NCBI GenBank assembly: GCA_030762175.1
Contig: CM060831.1
Span: forward strand, 82,863,501-82,927,500
DNA from: Metallyticus violacea
Lineage: Eukaryota > Arthropoda > Insecta > Mantodea > Metallyticidae
Direction: 5' to 3'
DNA: 64,000 bases
A program made the position numbers and the translations under genes. Positions 21,481 through 33,539 of the stretch are shown piece after piece; positions within the stretch are counted from its first letter, which is position 1, and each line of letters opens with the position of its first letter. The notes under the pieces are model-generated. The model ran no database searches. It saw only the letters and a program-made list of their open reading frames with translations, and had not been told where the DNA came from.

Positions 21481-23030
21481 TAGTGTCCTATAGTGTCACA
21501 TAGATTTCTTTATGTACACAATCAATTGACTTCATTGTTTCTAAATCATGTTAAGTTTACAACCCTATTTATTTGTTTGTGCCCTAACAGTTAAGTTTAA
21601 TGAAAATAAATAGAAAGTGCTATATAAGAGTGAAATTCATAAATAAGTAAATTAAACTTGTGTACAACATCCAGAATGCTACGGTACCCATAAATTACAT
21701 ATTTTGAATTAAAGTTAAATAGGAAAAATTGCAGATTTTGACTAGAAATTAAACCATGAATCTTTGGTTTACTGTGCCAATACTCTTTCATTTAAGTTAC
21801 CGTGCCCTATAGCAATACAAGTATGAATGTTCCCTATTTGAGTCTATATATCCTGGATACTCTTAACATTAATTTGTTAGAGAGGCTTAACAAAACTCTA
21901 ATAGTGTGGTTAATTATAAAGAGTGGGCCACAAGCATTACAAAGTTTTGAGTTGCCTCTTAAGGATACCTGTATAAAAGGATAACTTAGAGAACTCCAGG
22001 ATACTCATTTGGGCAGATATGAAGTTTGTGGTCAGGAATGGCAACAGAAGAGCAAAGAGCATTGGCACAGCAAATTAACCTATCACCCTGCACAAACTGT
22101 TCCCAGATATTCAATAAACAGATCTAGGTATAACATTGTTTAGATCTAGGTATTTAAATGGTCTGCAATTTAAATTTCTACACTACAGAACAAACTTTAT
22201 ATTTTGCTTATTTTTTATTATATTTTAATGAAACAAAAAGTATTTTAAAATGCATTAATTGCAGTATGAGCCAAACTACAATAGGTATTAATGTATTCAT
22301 TTGCAAAATGCCAAATGAGAGAGGAAAAAAAATCAATTTTGGAGTGTATTTATGCATCAGTTTGCGATTTGTAAAGTTAAAAGAGTTCTCTACCTTTTTG
22401 TCTCCAACGCTACTACCATTCAACACTCATAATAAGCATTGCAAGCTATTACCTGAGCCAGAACACAGCACCTAATAAATATGGAAATGTTTGATGTAAC
22501 ACGAAGCAGCCCCACTAACATTTTTTTATTGTTCATAGAGAGTAGGTTTTATATATAACAAGTGTTTGGTTGCAGACTAGGAGCTTAAATCATATGATTG
22601 CATTTGCATGATACAATAAGCTTAGCTTGTATGTTCAGCTTAGCTATAAAATTAATGGCTGCTGAGATAGATAAATTAGCAACTTGATAATGAAATCTGT
22701 TCTTGGCATCATATGTTGGGGTTTGTTTATTTGGAATATTTTCGTTTCAGTTAAATACTAATGAAGCAAAGTTCACCTGACAAGGAATTATAAAGTTACA
22801 AACTTATTTCCAGTTTGAATCATGGTTTCAACTAGTGAGACAGGGTTATAGATTCAGAAAACCATTGTGGCATAAAAAGTCACATTTTTCGGAGTACAAT
22901 CTGCGGTGTACAGCCTCATATACAGCTCACAAGTGACAGCCAATCAAATGATTTTTTACTAAGTTTTTTACTGTAGATTTAGTAGCTCTCATTATTACTG
23001 AAACAAATGTATATCAGCATAAAGTGCAAG
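21480..23030. other. AT-rich intron sequence
   Basis: The open frames here (for example 22158-22475) show no recognisable domain. Nothing else found. Confidence 0.45.
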
Positions 23031-23870
23031 AAGATCTGACTTCAGTAAGAAAATATGTTCAAATCTTATTGGATTGCCAAAGTTACAGGCTCTAAAGAGA
23101 GAGAAGTGGAGGTGCATCAGTTTCCACCTTTGACTTACATTGCTTGGCATAATAATTACAGGTTTATCTAATTGTAGTTCCACAATTTTGATGCACGATA
23201 CAGGAGAGAAATCTAGAGTCAAAACTAAAATGGCAATTTTCAAGCCTGATATTATACATGAATACAATTGGGTGGCATATGGGTGGTGTTCATTTTGTGG
23301 ATCAGGTATTGCCTGCATATCCCTCTTTACAAAAAACTGTAAAATGGTACAAAAAACTACTTTTTCACATGTTGGATATTACCATATACAATTGCTTGGT
23401 AATTTGGAGAGCTCTAAATCCATAAAAAACAATGACATCTGGATTTTTGCTTATTAATTGCTCGCAGCCTAATTGCCATCTACCAAATTCAAAGGTATGT
23501 ACACAAGGGTGTTGAAATACTAAAACCATAACACCCTCAGATAGATAAAAAAAAAATTCCAATAACATACCGTCTATGGAAAACAGTTGTCTCCGAAATG
23601 TGCATTATGCCACAAAAGGGACACATGCAAGGAAACCAACATGACTTGTGAATGCAGAGACGTGCGCTTATGACACCACCCATGTTTCCAGATGTATCAT
23701 TTAAAATTCAACTTTTAAAGGCAAGGTTGAACTATTTAATAGAATTTATTTCAGTTTATTATTTAAAGAAATATTAACTTAATTACAGGTTGAAAATTAT
23801 TCAATTTGCAGCACTTAGGCTCATTTTATTCTGGACATCTATACACGTCCATATCCGTAAAGAGGTTAAA
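23030..23870 (+). mobile_element. piggyBac-type transposon, C-terminal part and 3' end
   Basis: In the plus strand, KPDIIHEYN (23245) followed by VKWYKKLLFHM in another frame (23340) are hallmark motifs of piggyBac-derived transposases. Next comes the C-terminal zinc-binding region with CALCHKR, CECRD and PCFQMYH spacing (23600-23695). After the stop, the 3' end finishes with tccatatccgtaaagaggTTAA at about 23869, TTAA being the piggyBac target site. The N-terminal two thirds are missing; frames are broken. Confidence 0.75.
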
Positions 23871-24239
23871 TATCTGCAATTCAAGTACTAGTACTGACCT
23901 TAAATTTTTTCTATCTCATACAAGTTCATTTGTAACAGACAGATTAACACATTTAAAATATACATAAAACTAGTCATTATTCCCATTTGAGTGGCAACAG
24001 CATACTTAATTCAGAAATCTGAGATTTTCTGTTAACTAATGGCAAGAGCTACCAACTATATCAAAGCAAGAATCTGGTTTCAATATTAATTCAATTTGGA
24101 ATCGAACACAGCGAAACATACATTGTCTTATGGGTCTAAATATTTAGAACACCCTTTGTGTTTTCACTTACATGAGATTTACTCAGGCAGGACATGTTTC
24201 ACAGAACAATTGTCCATATCTGCAGCTGTTAAATAACTT

Positions 24240-25340
24240 TTGGATCATTCATAGAAGTTGGGTAGGTAGGTAACTGGGTTGACTCTCGTGGTCTTGTAAT
24301 AAACTTGATTAAAGAGCCATCTGCTTCCAGAAGGTCAAAATTCATAAGGTTTTGCTCATGTTCTTTTATGCAAACCCTTTCTCACATGTTTAATTCTTTT
24401 GATTGTTGAACAGTTTTTAATAACTTAATGCCTTTTTCTATTTCATAGTTTTCATTCCAAAATGTGCTATCACAGCTGATTTATTTGTAATGGATGTTTC
24501 TCCAATGTTCCTTCAACCTAATGCCTATATTTCTCTTTGTTTTCCTAAATAGATTTTTTCACAACCCTTATAATTAATCCAGTAAATACCAAATTTTCTC
24601 TCTTTGGGCCTGGAATCTGTTTTTTTAATTTCAATAAATTTTTTACACCGCATACGTTTTGAGGTGCTAAGATGATATTATTCTGCTCAAAATTTTTTTT
24701 GAAATTTGTTATTGGCAGACAGGTGGTAAGTGAATTTTTAAATTTTTTACTTAAATGTAAATTGGAACTTGCACAGTGAAGCTAATCATACAATGATACG
24801 AATTTTTAAGTGTGTTTTCCTCTGATAAATCACTTAAAGTTGCGATTTGTTTCATTCTTTTCTGTTTCTAGAATATTTTAATTTTTTGGTTACTCATCTG
24901 TTTGCTGAACCCACTGGATTTAGCAGCTTCTATTATGTGTAGATATCCATTTGTGTGCTTTCTTTGCTCAGTGGTATATTTATTAGTCTGTATACCACAC
25001 TGCTGAATGCTGCTTCCTTATGTGATCTTGGATTGACACAATGGGCCTTGATATAATTGTCTGCATGCATGTCCTTTCTGTAGATGCCAAATTCAAGTTT
25101 ATTATTATATTTTATTATCTTCAGATCCAAAAATAGCAAAATATAATCTGTTTCATTTCAACATTGAACTTGATTGTAGACTCTTGCAGGTTTATAAGTT
25201 TTAGCCCTTCTTCCACATGCTTTTTGTAGGATACATCATCTGCATATCTGTGTCAAGCCTTAAAAATGTGGGGGAAAGCCTTAGTGATGTGCATCACTAA
25301 ATAGCACATTAATGAGTCGTCTAGAAAAAGTGATGGACTT
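24240..25340 (-). mobile_element. Penelope-like retroelement, minus-strand copy
   Basis: Read on the minus strand from 25340: a reverse-transcriptase stretch with HRYADDVSYKKHV (near 25240), then FLDLKIIKYNNKLEFGIYRK (25130). HKEAAF...LINIPLSKE comes at about 25010, and the GIY-YIG endonuclease (KTKRNIGIRLKEHWRNIHY at about 24530) is followed by a conserved C-terminal tail (KEHEQNLMNFDL at about 24360). The order is that of a complete C-terminal half of a Penelope protein. Stops are frequent. It sits head-to-head with the plus copy starting near 25375. Confidence 0.82.
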
Positions 25341-25374
25341 TTTTATATTTATATTTATCAAATATAAAAAATGC

Positions 25375-26445
25375 TTGATTTATGCATAAATTAGTGAATT
25401 CAATATATCCTTCTATCAAGTTGCCTGATTGTAACCATTTTCTTAAAAAAAAAAAATTATTCTGTGATATACTGAGAAAATGGGGTCTTGACATCAAAAC
25501 TAAAGATGTCATTCACACAAAGGCTGATAAGGGTAACAAAATTGTTATTTTAGATAAAGAAGACTACAAGCAAAGGATGCAACATTTATTAAAAAGTGGC
25601 AAATTTGTCTAAGTCAACAGATCCGATGAATAAATCCATGGATGAAGTCTTGAAAAATAGTACCCTGATTCCAAAAACAGATCGATGCAAAATTAAGGTC
25701 TAACCCATCTTTCGGTAGGATCCTTCCGAAGATCCACAAACCTGGGAGAAATATAAGGTCAATTATTAACAATGTAAATACTCTGATCTACTGTTTAGCA
25801 AACTGATTATCATTACAGCTCCATTCACTACTTAAATTTGATAGCTCAAGTTTAAAAAACTCCATGGACCTCATCAACAAAATTAAAGATCAAAAATTAT
25901 CATAGAATGACACAATGGATTCTTTCTTTTGATGACAAGACCCCGTACGACACGGGACCCACGGCTTTACTTTCCTTCCCTTCCCTTCTGAAGGAAGCCA
26001 TACTTAGGATTTTTACGCCCGAAAAATCCATCGGTCCTGGCCGGATTCGAACCTGCGATCTTGGGTTTAGGAGGCAAGTATGGTAACCACTACACCACCA
26101 GGACCGACATGTAGAAGATGCGCTAAAACTTATAAACCTGCAAGAGCCTAAAATTAGGTTCACTGTCTAAATGGAAACAGATAATATATTGCCATTTTGG
26201 ATCTGAAGATAATAAAATGTAATAACAAACTTGATTTTGGCATCTACAGAAAAGACACACATACAGACAATTATTTCAAGGTCCACGGTTTTAATCCAAG
26301 ATTACATAAGGAAGCAGCATTCAACAGCATGATATACAGTCTAAAAAATATACCAGTGAACAAAGAAGAATACAAGAATGAATATCTACATATAATAGAA
26401 GTCGCTAAATCCCTTTTCCAAGTGGACCTTAAAGCTTAAAAGTGG
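25375..26445 (+). mobile_element. Penelope-like retroelement, plus-strand copy, interrupted by a SINE
   Basis: It starts with an upstream reverse-transcriptase region containing KADKGNKIVILDKEDY (about 25525) and PKIHKPGRNIRSI (25730). After a deletion/SINE insertion (25945-26108) it continues with HVEDALKLINLQ, LDLKIIKCNNKLDFGIYRK (26198) and IPVNKEEYK (26350). It is clearly the same family as 24240-25340. Broken by stops. Confidence 0.82.
25945..26108 (-). mobile_element. SINE family 1, copy lacking its 3' half
   Basis: It has a complete tRNA-like head and the first half of the body, then ends abruptly at the Penelope sequence. It lies within the plus-strand Penelope copy and has a short ccttcc duplication. 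Confidence 0.85.
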
Positions 26446-26449
26446 CTGT

Positions 26450-27340
26450 AAAAGTTTGGGAGATGACCACGTAGTGGACAACAAAAATTCATAGCAATTT
26501 CAGAAATTATAGATAAGGTGCACAATGTAATTCTGGAAGATCACCAATTATAGGTATCCAAAATTGCTGGCCATTTCAGGTGAATGTGTCTTTTATACTT
26601 GGAGGAAAGAATTGTGCATGAAAAAATTATCAACAAACTGGGTGCTGCAACTGCTGAATTGGACCAAAATCAAATCATTGCAAATCGCTCAGCAAAGTTT
26701 GTTAAGAGACATTCTGCCCAGATGCACAGATTTATGACAGATGTTGAAATATGGGGCACACACACCTGAAACAAAACAGAAGTCCAAACAATGGAATAAG
26801 CATGGTTCCCCACCAACAAAGAAGGTTAAGTGTATGAAATCACCTGGGAAGATCATGGCATTGGTTTTCTGGGATGCCAAGTGTGTACTGCTAATTGATT
26901 ATCTTCCCTATGGGATATCAATCACTGGAGCATATCATGCTAATCTTTTGGACCTACTGAAAACAAAAATACATGAGAAAAGGCCAGGTTAGAATGTTAT
27001 CTTGTATCGAGACAATGCTTGCTCTCACACAAATGTTGTTGCAATGGCGAAAATCAAAGAAACAGGGTAAGATTTGCCGCCATATCTACCTCATTCTTCT
27101 GACTTATCTCCATTCGACTTCCACCTGTTTCCTAACCTGAGAAAATTCCTTGGTGCAAAAAAATGTTTGTCCAATGAAAAGCCTGAATCATTGGTACAGG
27201 TATAAGAATCAGACTTGTGATGGGATAAAAACAATAATTTCAGAAAGCTATGCAGTCATTTTGTACTTCATTCTGAGAACTTTTCAAATGATACTCTTAG
27301 GTAGAGACTTAGTTTACATTCCCAGAAGTTGTAACCAGTA
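26450..27340 (+). mobile_element. mariner (irritans-like) transposase pseudogene
   Basis: Plus-strand sequence follows a mariner DD34D transposase. It shows THTPETKQKSKQWNKHGSPP (after the first catalytic region), SPGKIMALVFWDAK (26840), GAYHANLLDLLK and RDNACSHTNVVAMAKIKE (27008, second Asp). The SSDLSPFDFHLFPNLRKFLG stretch (27095) contains the final Asp position. Several stops and shifts. The encoded enzyme would cut and paste the element at TA sites. Confidence 0.85.
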
Positions 27341-27496
27341 GTCTGATCAAAAGTTTAATCTGATCTCTTTTTTTTTTTGCTTCGAACATTTTGATCCGCT
27401 CCTCACAATTTACATTTGTAAGCCCAAATGTTGTGCTAGTTAAATATTTGGATCAAACATGAAGATTAATATTAGTAAAATAGAGCAGTGGCTTAC

Positions 27497-27573
27497 CCTA
27501 TATCAGCAGTTGGTAAATTTAATTCCTCAACTTTGATCTTCCTCACTAAATCTCTGACAAATCCTTTATCTTC
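27497..27573 (-). CDS. zinc-finger gene, third coding exon
   Basis: A 77-base exon on the minus strand between a 3' splice site (TTTTGTTATAG) and a strong donor (GG/GTAAGC). It enters in phase 0 from exon 36075-35932 and leaves two bases (GG), which the first G of the last exon completes to Gly. It encodes 25 residues including VRKIKVEEL, with an Ile-Lys-x-Glu SUMO-type motif. The exact phase agreement at both ends is the main evidence. Without transcripts it remains a prediction. Confidence 0.6.
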
Positions 27574-27833
27574 CTATAACAAAAGAGTTTATATTAGTAT
27601 AAACCCACTAACATTATCCCCACATTCATTATTGAATTAGTCAATAATATCTGCAAATAAATAATTGACAATTATTTTTATTAAATAGCTAACAGCCCCT
27701 ACCTCTTCCTGTAACAAATGAGTTTAATATTAAACTCCTAACATTATATTAACATACAAGAACGAATTAATCAATAATACCTGCAAATATATAATGAACA
27801 ATTATTTTTATTAAATAGCTGACATCCAGACCT
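27569..27833 (-). repeat. 135-bp tandem duplication including a splice acceptor
   Basis: Units start at 27569 (tcttcctataaca) and 27704 (tcttcctgtaaca) and both run to ttattaaatagct. Each carries a minus-strand 3' splice site (TTATAG/GAAGA and TTACAG/GAAGAG). The upstream one is followed six bases later by GTAGGG, so it could define a two-codon mini-exon or act as a decoy. Confidence 0.75.
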
Positions 27834-28060
27834 TGCTTCATCTTTGGCTTATCAATAATTATTCACTGGCATTTTCCTAAGACTTAGATTTGGCTACATA
27901 CACAATTTCTACAAATCAATAATTTCATTACTTTTAAGGCACTTTGTCCCAATATTCGTAAAAAAAAAAAACAGGTTAAAAACAAACAGAAAATTATTTA
28001 AAAATTTAGCACTAACAAAACTAGGACATCCCATACTTTAACCACCAGGTTATATGTAGA

Positions 28061-28322
28061 TTTTGATTGATTTAATTTATTTATGGATGCTCTTTAACAT
28101 CTCAGGTCATCAGCGTCCCATTCAATTAAGGGTGTGAAATGGCAGACAAATTTTGCTCAGAGGTTTTTCGTGCCGTAAATGTACGACACGGGACCCACAG
28201 CTTTACTTCCCTTCCAAAGGAAGCCATACTTAGGATTTTTACGCCCGAAAAAATTCATCGATCCTGGCCGGGTATCTTGGGTTTAGAAGGCAAGTATGGT
28301 TACCACTATACCACCAGGACCA
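28061..28322 (-). mobile_element. SINE family 1 copy with internal deletions
   Basis: Head, body and tail are present. It lacks about 13 bases over the B box and about 25 bases near the middle, so it could not be transcribed by RNA polymerase III. Confidence 0.88.
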
Positions 28323-28384
28323 ATGGGTTAGAGTAAAGGACATCAAAAATAGATTACTGTTTGTAGTACTGTGTGAGCTCTCAA

Positions 28385-28945
28385 GTTCCTTTCTTAAACT
28401 TCCCATTCACTACCCTTATCTTTCGTAAAAATTCCCCAATTTTATTTATTTTCTTCATCCTTATTTTGACATTTTAATTGCTACTACGTCTTGTAGTTTG
28501 TCCCATTTTTCATCCCAGATATTTTTCCTCCACTTTTTTACCATTTCACATTCTATCAGTGAAGCCACTTTCTCAAACATAGCCTTCTTAAAATGTTTTT
28601 CTTAATCATTTTAGAAATAATATCCCTATATGCATCCATGCAAGACCTATGCCTTCAATTGGTCGCAATTATCTACATACTTTTCCCCACACCCAATTTC
28701 TTTTAACCATTTTATGTCATCTAAAGAACATTTATCCTCAATACTAGCTCAAATCTATTGCTCCTCTGTATCTTCTACCCTCTGCCTCACATCATTCCAG
28801 AATCCTCTTACATAAATTTAACCTAGATGCTACACATTCACCATCTAATTTTTCCAGCTTCCCTACTTTCCCCAAACCAGTTCTTTCTTCCCAATACATA
28901 TGTTTGGCACTTAAAATTTTCTTTTATTCTATTGTTATTATACAC
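28385..28945 (-). mobile_element. non-LTR retrotransposon, 3' part, minus strand
   Basis: Minus-strand sequence matches the C-terminal part of the plus-strand element at 30720-31480. Examples are YWEERTGLGKVGK, then a variant of IEDIEKQKIW, and CEMVKKW...KWDKLQ near 28530 against CEKV...KWDNLQ at 31315. Its upstream continuation lies at 31668-31835 on the other side of the plus-strand copy. Confidence 0.65.
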
Positions 28946-28949
28946 TTTT

Positions 28950-31665
28950 AGTAGTATCAAGGTTGGAATACATGGTAATGTGGGCAGGGAAAAAGATGGA
29001 GGTATATCTGAGAGAAAAAAGGGAAGATTATGGATGGTATGATCAAGAATGCAAATTAGATAAGTATGAAGTGTCAAAGGAATTAAGTAGGTGGGGAAGG
29101 TGAGAACAAGAGGTAGATAGGCAAATATATTTAAACATAAAAAGAGGTTATAAATGTTTAATACAAGAGAAAATAGGAAGAATGGCAGTGAAAAATGAGT
29201 GAGAAAATTAAGGGAGCAGTGGCAGCTAAAAATAGTAAATATATATGGGCGGTAATAAAGGAGATTCAGAGAAAGAAACAGGTTGGAAATAAAATAAAGC
29301 CAAGGAATGGATTAATTACTTTAAAAATTTGATAGGAGCTGGGAGTGTGGGGAATTATGATTCAGAAATCAGTTGTGCTGTAAATAGGATAGAATGTCTG
29401 GATAAAGATTTTAATATGAAAGAAGTAGGAAACCAGGTTAAAACATTGAGAAGGAATAAGGCTCCAGGAGTGGATGGAATTCCAGGGGAGTTCTGGAAAG
29501 CATTTATAGATATAAAGGGAGGTATTAGATTGTTAACAAATATACTAAATAAAATAAAGGAGGTGAAGCTAATACCTGAAAGCTGGAAAGTTAGTTTGAT
29601 AATACCCTTGTATAAATTAAAAGGTGATATTAATACGCCAAACAATCATAGAGAAATTAGCTTATCTATATTGAAGAAAATACATACTGGTATATTGGCA
29701 TGAATAGGCGGAGAAGGAACGTAAACTCACAGTTTCAGGCAGGTTTTAGAAAAGGAAGGAGAACACCAAATAATATAATGATAATCCGCACTATCATGGA
29801 TAAATATTTGAGAAATAAAAAGGGAAGAGTGTACATTTTCTTTGCATATTTTGAGTAAGCATTTGATACAATAAATAGAGACACCTTGGTTTATAAATTA
29901 AGAAGAAAAGGAGTGAGTAATGAGTTCTTGCTGGGATTACAAAGATTATACGATGAAATTAGGTTTTGTGTTAGGTATGAAAGAAATAGGATCACAGATT
30001 ACACAACCCAAAAAAGTGGATTGAGGCAAGGGTGCAAATTAAGGCCAATACTCTTCAATTTATTTATAGATGGTATTATTGAAAGGATCAGAGACAGAAA
30101 TAGGCATGTCCAATAGATGGAAATAGGAAAGTATCAATATTGCTTTTGGCAGATCTTGTAGTAGGAACAATAATGGTGATAGGATTACAGGGGGCTATTG
30201 ATGAGATTAGTAGATATTTTGCAGAATGGGAGCTAAGGATAAACAGGAAAAAATCACAGATAGCGGTATTTAAAAAAGGTATAAAGTTAAGGAAAGATAA
30301 GAAATGGTATATACAAGGTGAAACAGTAGAAGTAGTGAAGGAGTGTGATTATTTGGGGGTGAGATTTGCAAGTAATGGAAGATGGTAGGCACAGGTAAAA
30401 TGTGTGTAAGCAGGCGATGAGAGCTGTCAGAATAAGTTTATATAGCACTCCAACATTACCTGCGAATTGGTGGGAGAGAGCATATGAGGCAGTGAAAGAG
30501 GCAAGGATGTTGTATGCAGTCAAGGTTTGAGGAGTTGAAGAGGAGTGGAGAAAGGTGGATGTGGTAAGCAGAATGTTTTGTACGGGTGTTCTCTGAGGGG
30601 GGTTAGTTTGCTTCAATTAGAAAGAATGGGGAGGAAAGAAGTGATTATAGAGAGAGTAACGAAGTATTGGTATAGTATCCTCAAATTAGACTGCTCAAAT
30701 ATGTTAAAGGAATGTTGAAATAGCAAAAAGAGGTCTTGGGAAGGAAGAGTTGGTATGGGGAGGTGGGGAAAGTAATAGAAGAAATAGATTTACAGAATAT
30801 AAGGAGAGCAGGTGAAAGTAATGTTTATGGATTTTGGAAGATAGTGAGACAGAGGATAGAAGACATTGAAAAGCAAAAGATTTGGGCTAGTTTAGATGCT
30901 AAAGTTCCTTGGTTGTATATAAAAGAATCAAACAGAATTGGGGACAAGAGAAATATATTGAAATTTGTGATCAAATGGGTAGAATGGGTCAGGCATGGAT
31001 GCTCCTGAAAGGATATACAGAAGACGATAATGAAAAATGTTCTATCTATCTATCATCATTATTATCGTCTCATATGGCTTCCTTCGGAAGGGAAGTAAAG
31101 CCGTGGGTCCCGTGTCGTACATTTACGGGACGATAAAGAACCTCAAGCCGAAAGAAGAGGCCCCGGAGCAAAATTTGTCGGCCGTTTCATGCCCTAATTT
31201 GAATGGGACTGATGATCTGAGATGTTAAAGAGTGTCCTTAAATAAACAAATAAAAAAATTATCATCTCCTCTATATCCCATATCAGTGTATCCCATTATT
31301 TATTTATTGGAATGCGAGAAAGTCAAATGATGGCTGGAAAAAGTTTCACACAATAAATGGGACAATTTACAGAAGGATTTAGTATTAAATAAAATATTAA
31401 GTACAAAGAGTGTAAAAAACATCCAGAAAATGGGAGAGTTTCTGGGTAAAGTTAGTGAAAGGCTGTTCCTTACAACAGACAACTACACGGTTAATAAGGT
31501 GGGAAACTGTATTTTGGAGGATGCTGCTAAATTTAGAGTAAAAAGCGTAAGTTAATAATATATGTAAAGATATAGTTGTTAATGTAAATTGAGCATATAT
31601 ATAGTTATAACAAATTGTAAAGTTAATTGTGGAAAAATAAATTCAATTCAAAATTCAATATACTT
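28950..31665 (+). mobile_element. non-LTR retrotransposon (LINE) reverse transcriptase, decayed
   Basis: Plus-strand fragments in order: WYDQECKLDKYEVSKEL-like N-terminal spacer (29035) and RRNKAPGVDGIPGEFWKAF (29450, RT motif). Then SWKVSLIIPLYKLKGD (29580), FRKGRRTP (29745) and SGLRQGCKLRPILFNLFIDG (30015). LLADLVVG follows (30140, where the catalytic YADD is ruined), then ECDYLGVRF (30335) and a C-terminal domain to 31480. It ends with AT-rich sequence near 31665. A SINE interrupts it at 31073-31259. It appears to lie inside an older inverted copy of the same family. Confidence 0.82.
31073..31259 (+). mobile_element. SINE family 1, 5'-truncated copy inside the LINE
   Basis: It starts within the body (tatggcttccttcgg) and ends in an A-rich tail. 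Flanked by ATTATCGTCTC (31061) and ATTATCATCTC (31259), an 11-base duplication with one change. Confidence 0.88.
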
Positions 31666-31667
31666 TC

Positions 31668-31835
31668 CAACATCTGTGCCAATATTTCAAGATTCTCTCC
31701 ATTATTATACCCTTCTTTACTATTTTCCCTTGTTTTCCTAACTCAACCCCCTTGCCAAACTTTAGTTCACCTCAGAAATTTTCTGTAAATGTTCTATGTA
31801 TCACATCAATTTTTATCAAAAACAAGATCTAAGAA
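31668..31835 (-). mobile_element. non-LTR retrotransposon fragment, minus strand
   Basis: The minus strand reads GIIMERILKYWHRCWK, matching VIIERVTKYWYSILK of the plus copy (30640-30680). This is exactly the segment preceding the part found at 28385-28945. Confidence 0.6.
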
Positions 31836-31839
31836 AAAA

Positions 31840-32440
31840 TTTTTTTCCAACATAAAAGACACCTACCTTTAAATCAATACATTTAGTCCGACTTTATAAT
31901 TTTTTCATAACCACAGCAAAATTAGATTTATCCAACTGAAAATGTTGAGCATTTGTCTCAACTTCAACCTCATTATTTGATGTGAATCTTAGTCTTCCAG
32001 TTTGGGAATAAAAAGTAATTACTGAGAGCCAAATCTGGTAAATACTGCAGATGTGGAAGAACTTGGAAGCAAAGCTCATCAGTTTAGCAGCAACAATCCC
32101 AGACATATGTGAAATTCATCACCCTTTCTGCAAGATGTGGACATATAGCCTGAATAACATCCTAAAGTTGGTTCAACAGTGAAGTATAATACTTCCTAGT
32201 AATGGTTTTGCCCTTTTGGAGGTAGTCTAGAACAATCATATCATGAGAATCTTGGAAAACTGTAGCCATGACTTTTTCTGCTGCTGGAATTGTTTCTGCT
32301 TTCTCTGGCGCACTTTCACCTGTTGCCACCCACTGTTTTAACTGCTCCATCAACTGTGGAACTTAATGAATCCATGTTTCATTATTAGGAAATGTTGGAG
32401 AAACTTTTTCAATTGCATTTACACAAGCTTAAAAACTACT
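31840..32440 (-). mobile_element. mariner transposase fragment
   Basis: The minus strand contains KQWVATGESAPEKAETIPAA, KVMATVFQDSHDMIVLDYL and GKTITRKYYTSLLNQL (32340-32165), then the C-terminal RFTSNNEVEVETNA and LDKSNF (31980-31915). These are mariner motifs. The catalytic Asp region is damaged. Confidence 0.82.
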
Positions 32441-32831
32441 GAGAAATGTTCATTCAAATGCACAGCATCTACTACTTATATTTAACAAGGCTAGTTGTCT
32501 TGTATAAGGCAGTTTTTTCATTAAGCCCATTATGTAATGTTATGGAATGTAAGCAGTTTCATTTTTGTATTACCATTTTCATTTTAATTTAAATATTCAC
32601 CTTTTTTTATTAAGTAACCTTCTCTATTTATTTCCAAGAATTCATTACATATCAATGATAACGTTTCAAATACATTATTTAAACTACAAACCAAAAACAC
32701 CAAGTTTTTATGCGATATGATGAATGCTTAAGCCAATAAAAAAGAAATCAATCAAAATAGTTATGTCATTCAAACTTCCATATTGTGCAATATTTCTTCA
32801 GTTTTACTGCATGTAAAAGAATCTTATGCCT

Positions 32832-32961
32832 GAATGAAGAGGTCTATGAGCAAAATCTATGAGCCGTTTTATTCATTGAATTGAATGGGATGCTGATGAC
32901 CTGAAATGTTAAGGAGCATCTGTAAATAAAAAAAAATAAAAAAAAATAAAAAAAAAAAAAA
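32832..32961 (+). mobile_element. SINE family 1, 3' tail fragment
   Basis: It holds the last about 100 bases of the family (gagcaaaat...aatgggatgctgatgacctg) followed by repeated A-rich tail units. Confidence 0.8.
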
Positions 32962-33079
32962 CGGTAATACTACTCATTCTCTTTTTGGTTTCTCCACAGG
33001 ATGTTTCTCATTTTGAATAGCATATAAATGAACATAAAACTTTTTTCTTGATTGTGTAGATGTCTGCCCACATACAGCA

Positions 33080-33370
33080 AGATGGCCACAGGTGGCCAAG
33101 GTCATTAAGGCATGGACCCGTGAGCGGGAAGTCTGTAGTTTGAATCCTACCAGGATTGTCCTCCCTGACAGATTTTTTCCGGGTTTTCCTCAGTGCTCAT
33201 AAATGGCAAATGCCAGGAAGGTACCCTAAACTTAGGCCTAGAATGTTTTCTTCCTTAAAACAATCCTTCCCCAATATGTCATTTCATCTCATGTATTATC
33301 AGTGCCCACTGCCGTGGTGCCTCAGTAGTAAAAACGAGATTAGTAAAACACTATTAAAAAAAACCATACA
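33080..33370 (+). mobile_element. SINE family 2 (tRNA-derived) with LINE-like 3' tail
   Basis: The head has an A box (TGGCCAAGGTCATTAAGGC) and B box (AGTTTGAATCC). The body contains ggcaaatgccaggaaggtacc. The 3' end, gtggtgcctcagtagtaaaa followed by an A-rich tail, is nearly identical to the 3' end of the LINE at 52813. Confidence 0.75.
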
Positions 33371-33539
33371 GCAAATTTAATCAAAAACCCCAGAACAAGG
33401 AACTAACAGGGTATTTCAAAAATAATCTGGAATTTTAAAAAATAAAATTATTCTTATCATAAACAAGTACAAAACAAATTATATAATTTTTCTACATTTT
33501 TTTAACTGTTTCAACAGTAATTCATTTTCTCCACCAGAT

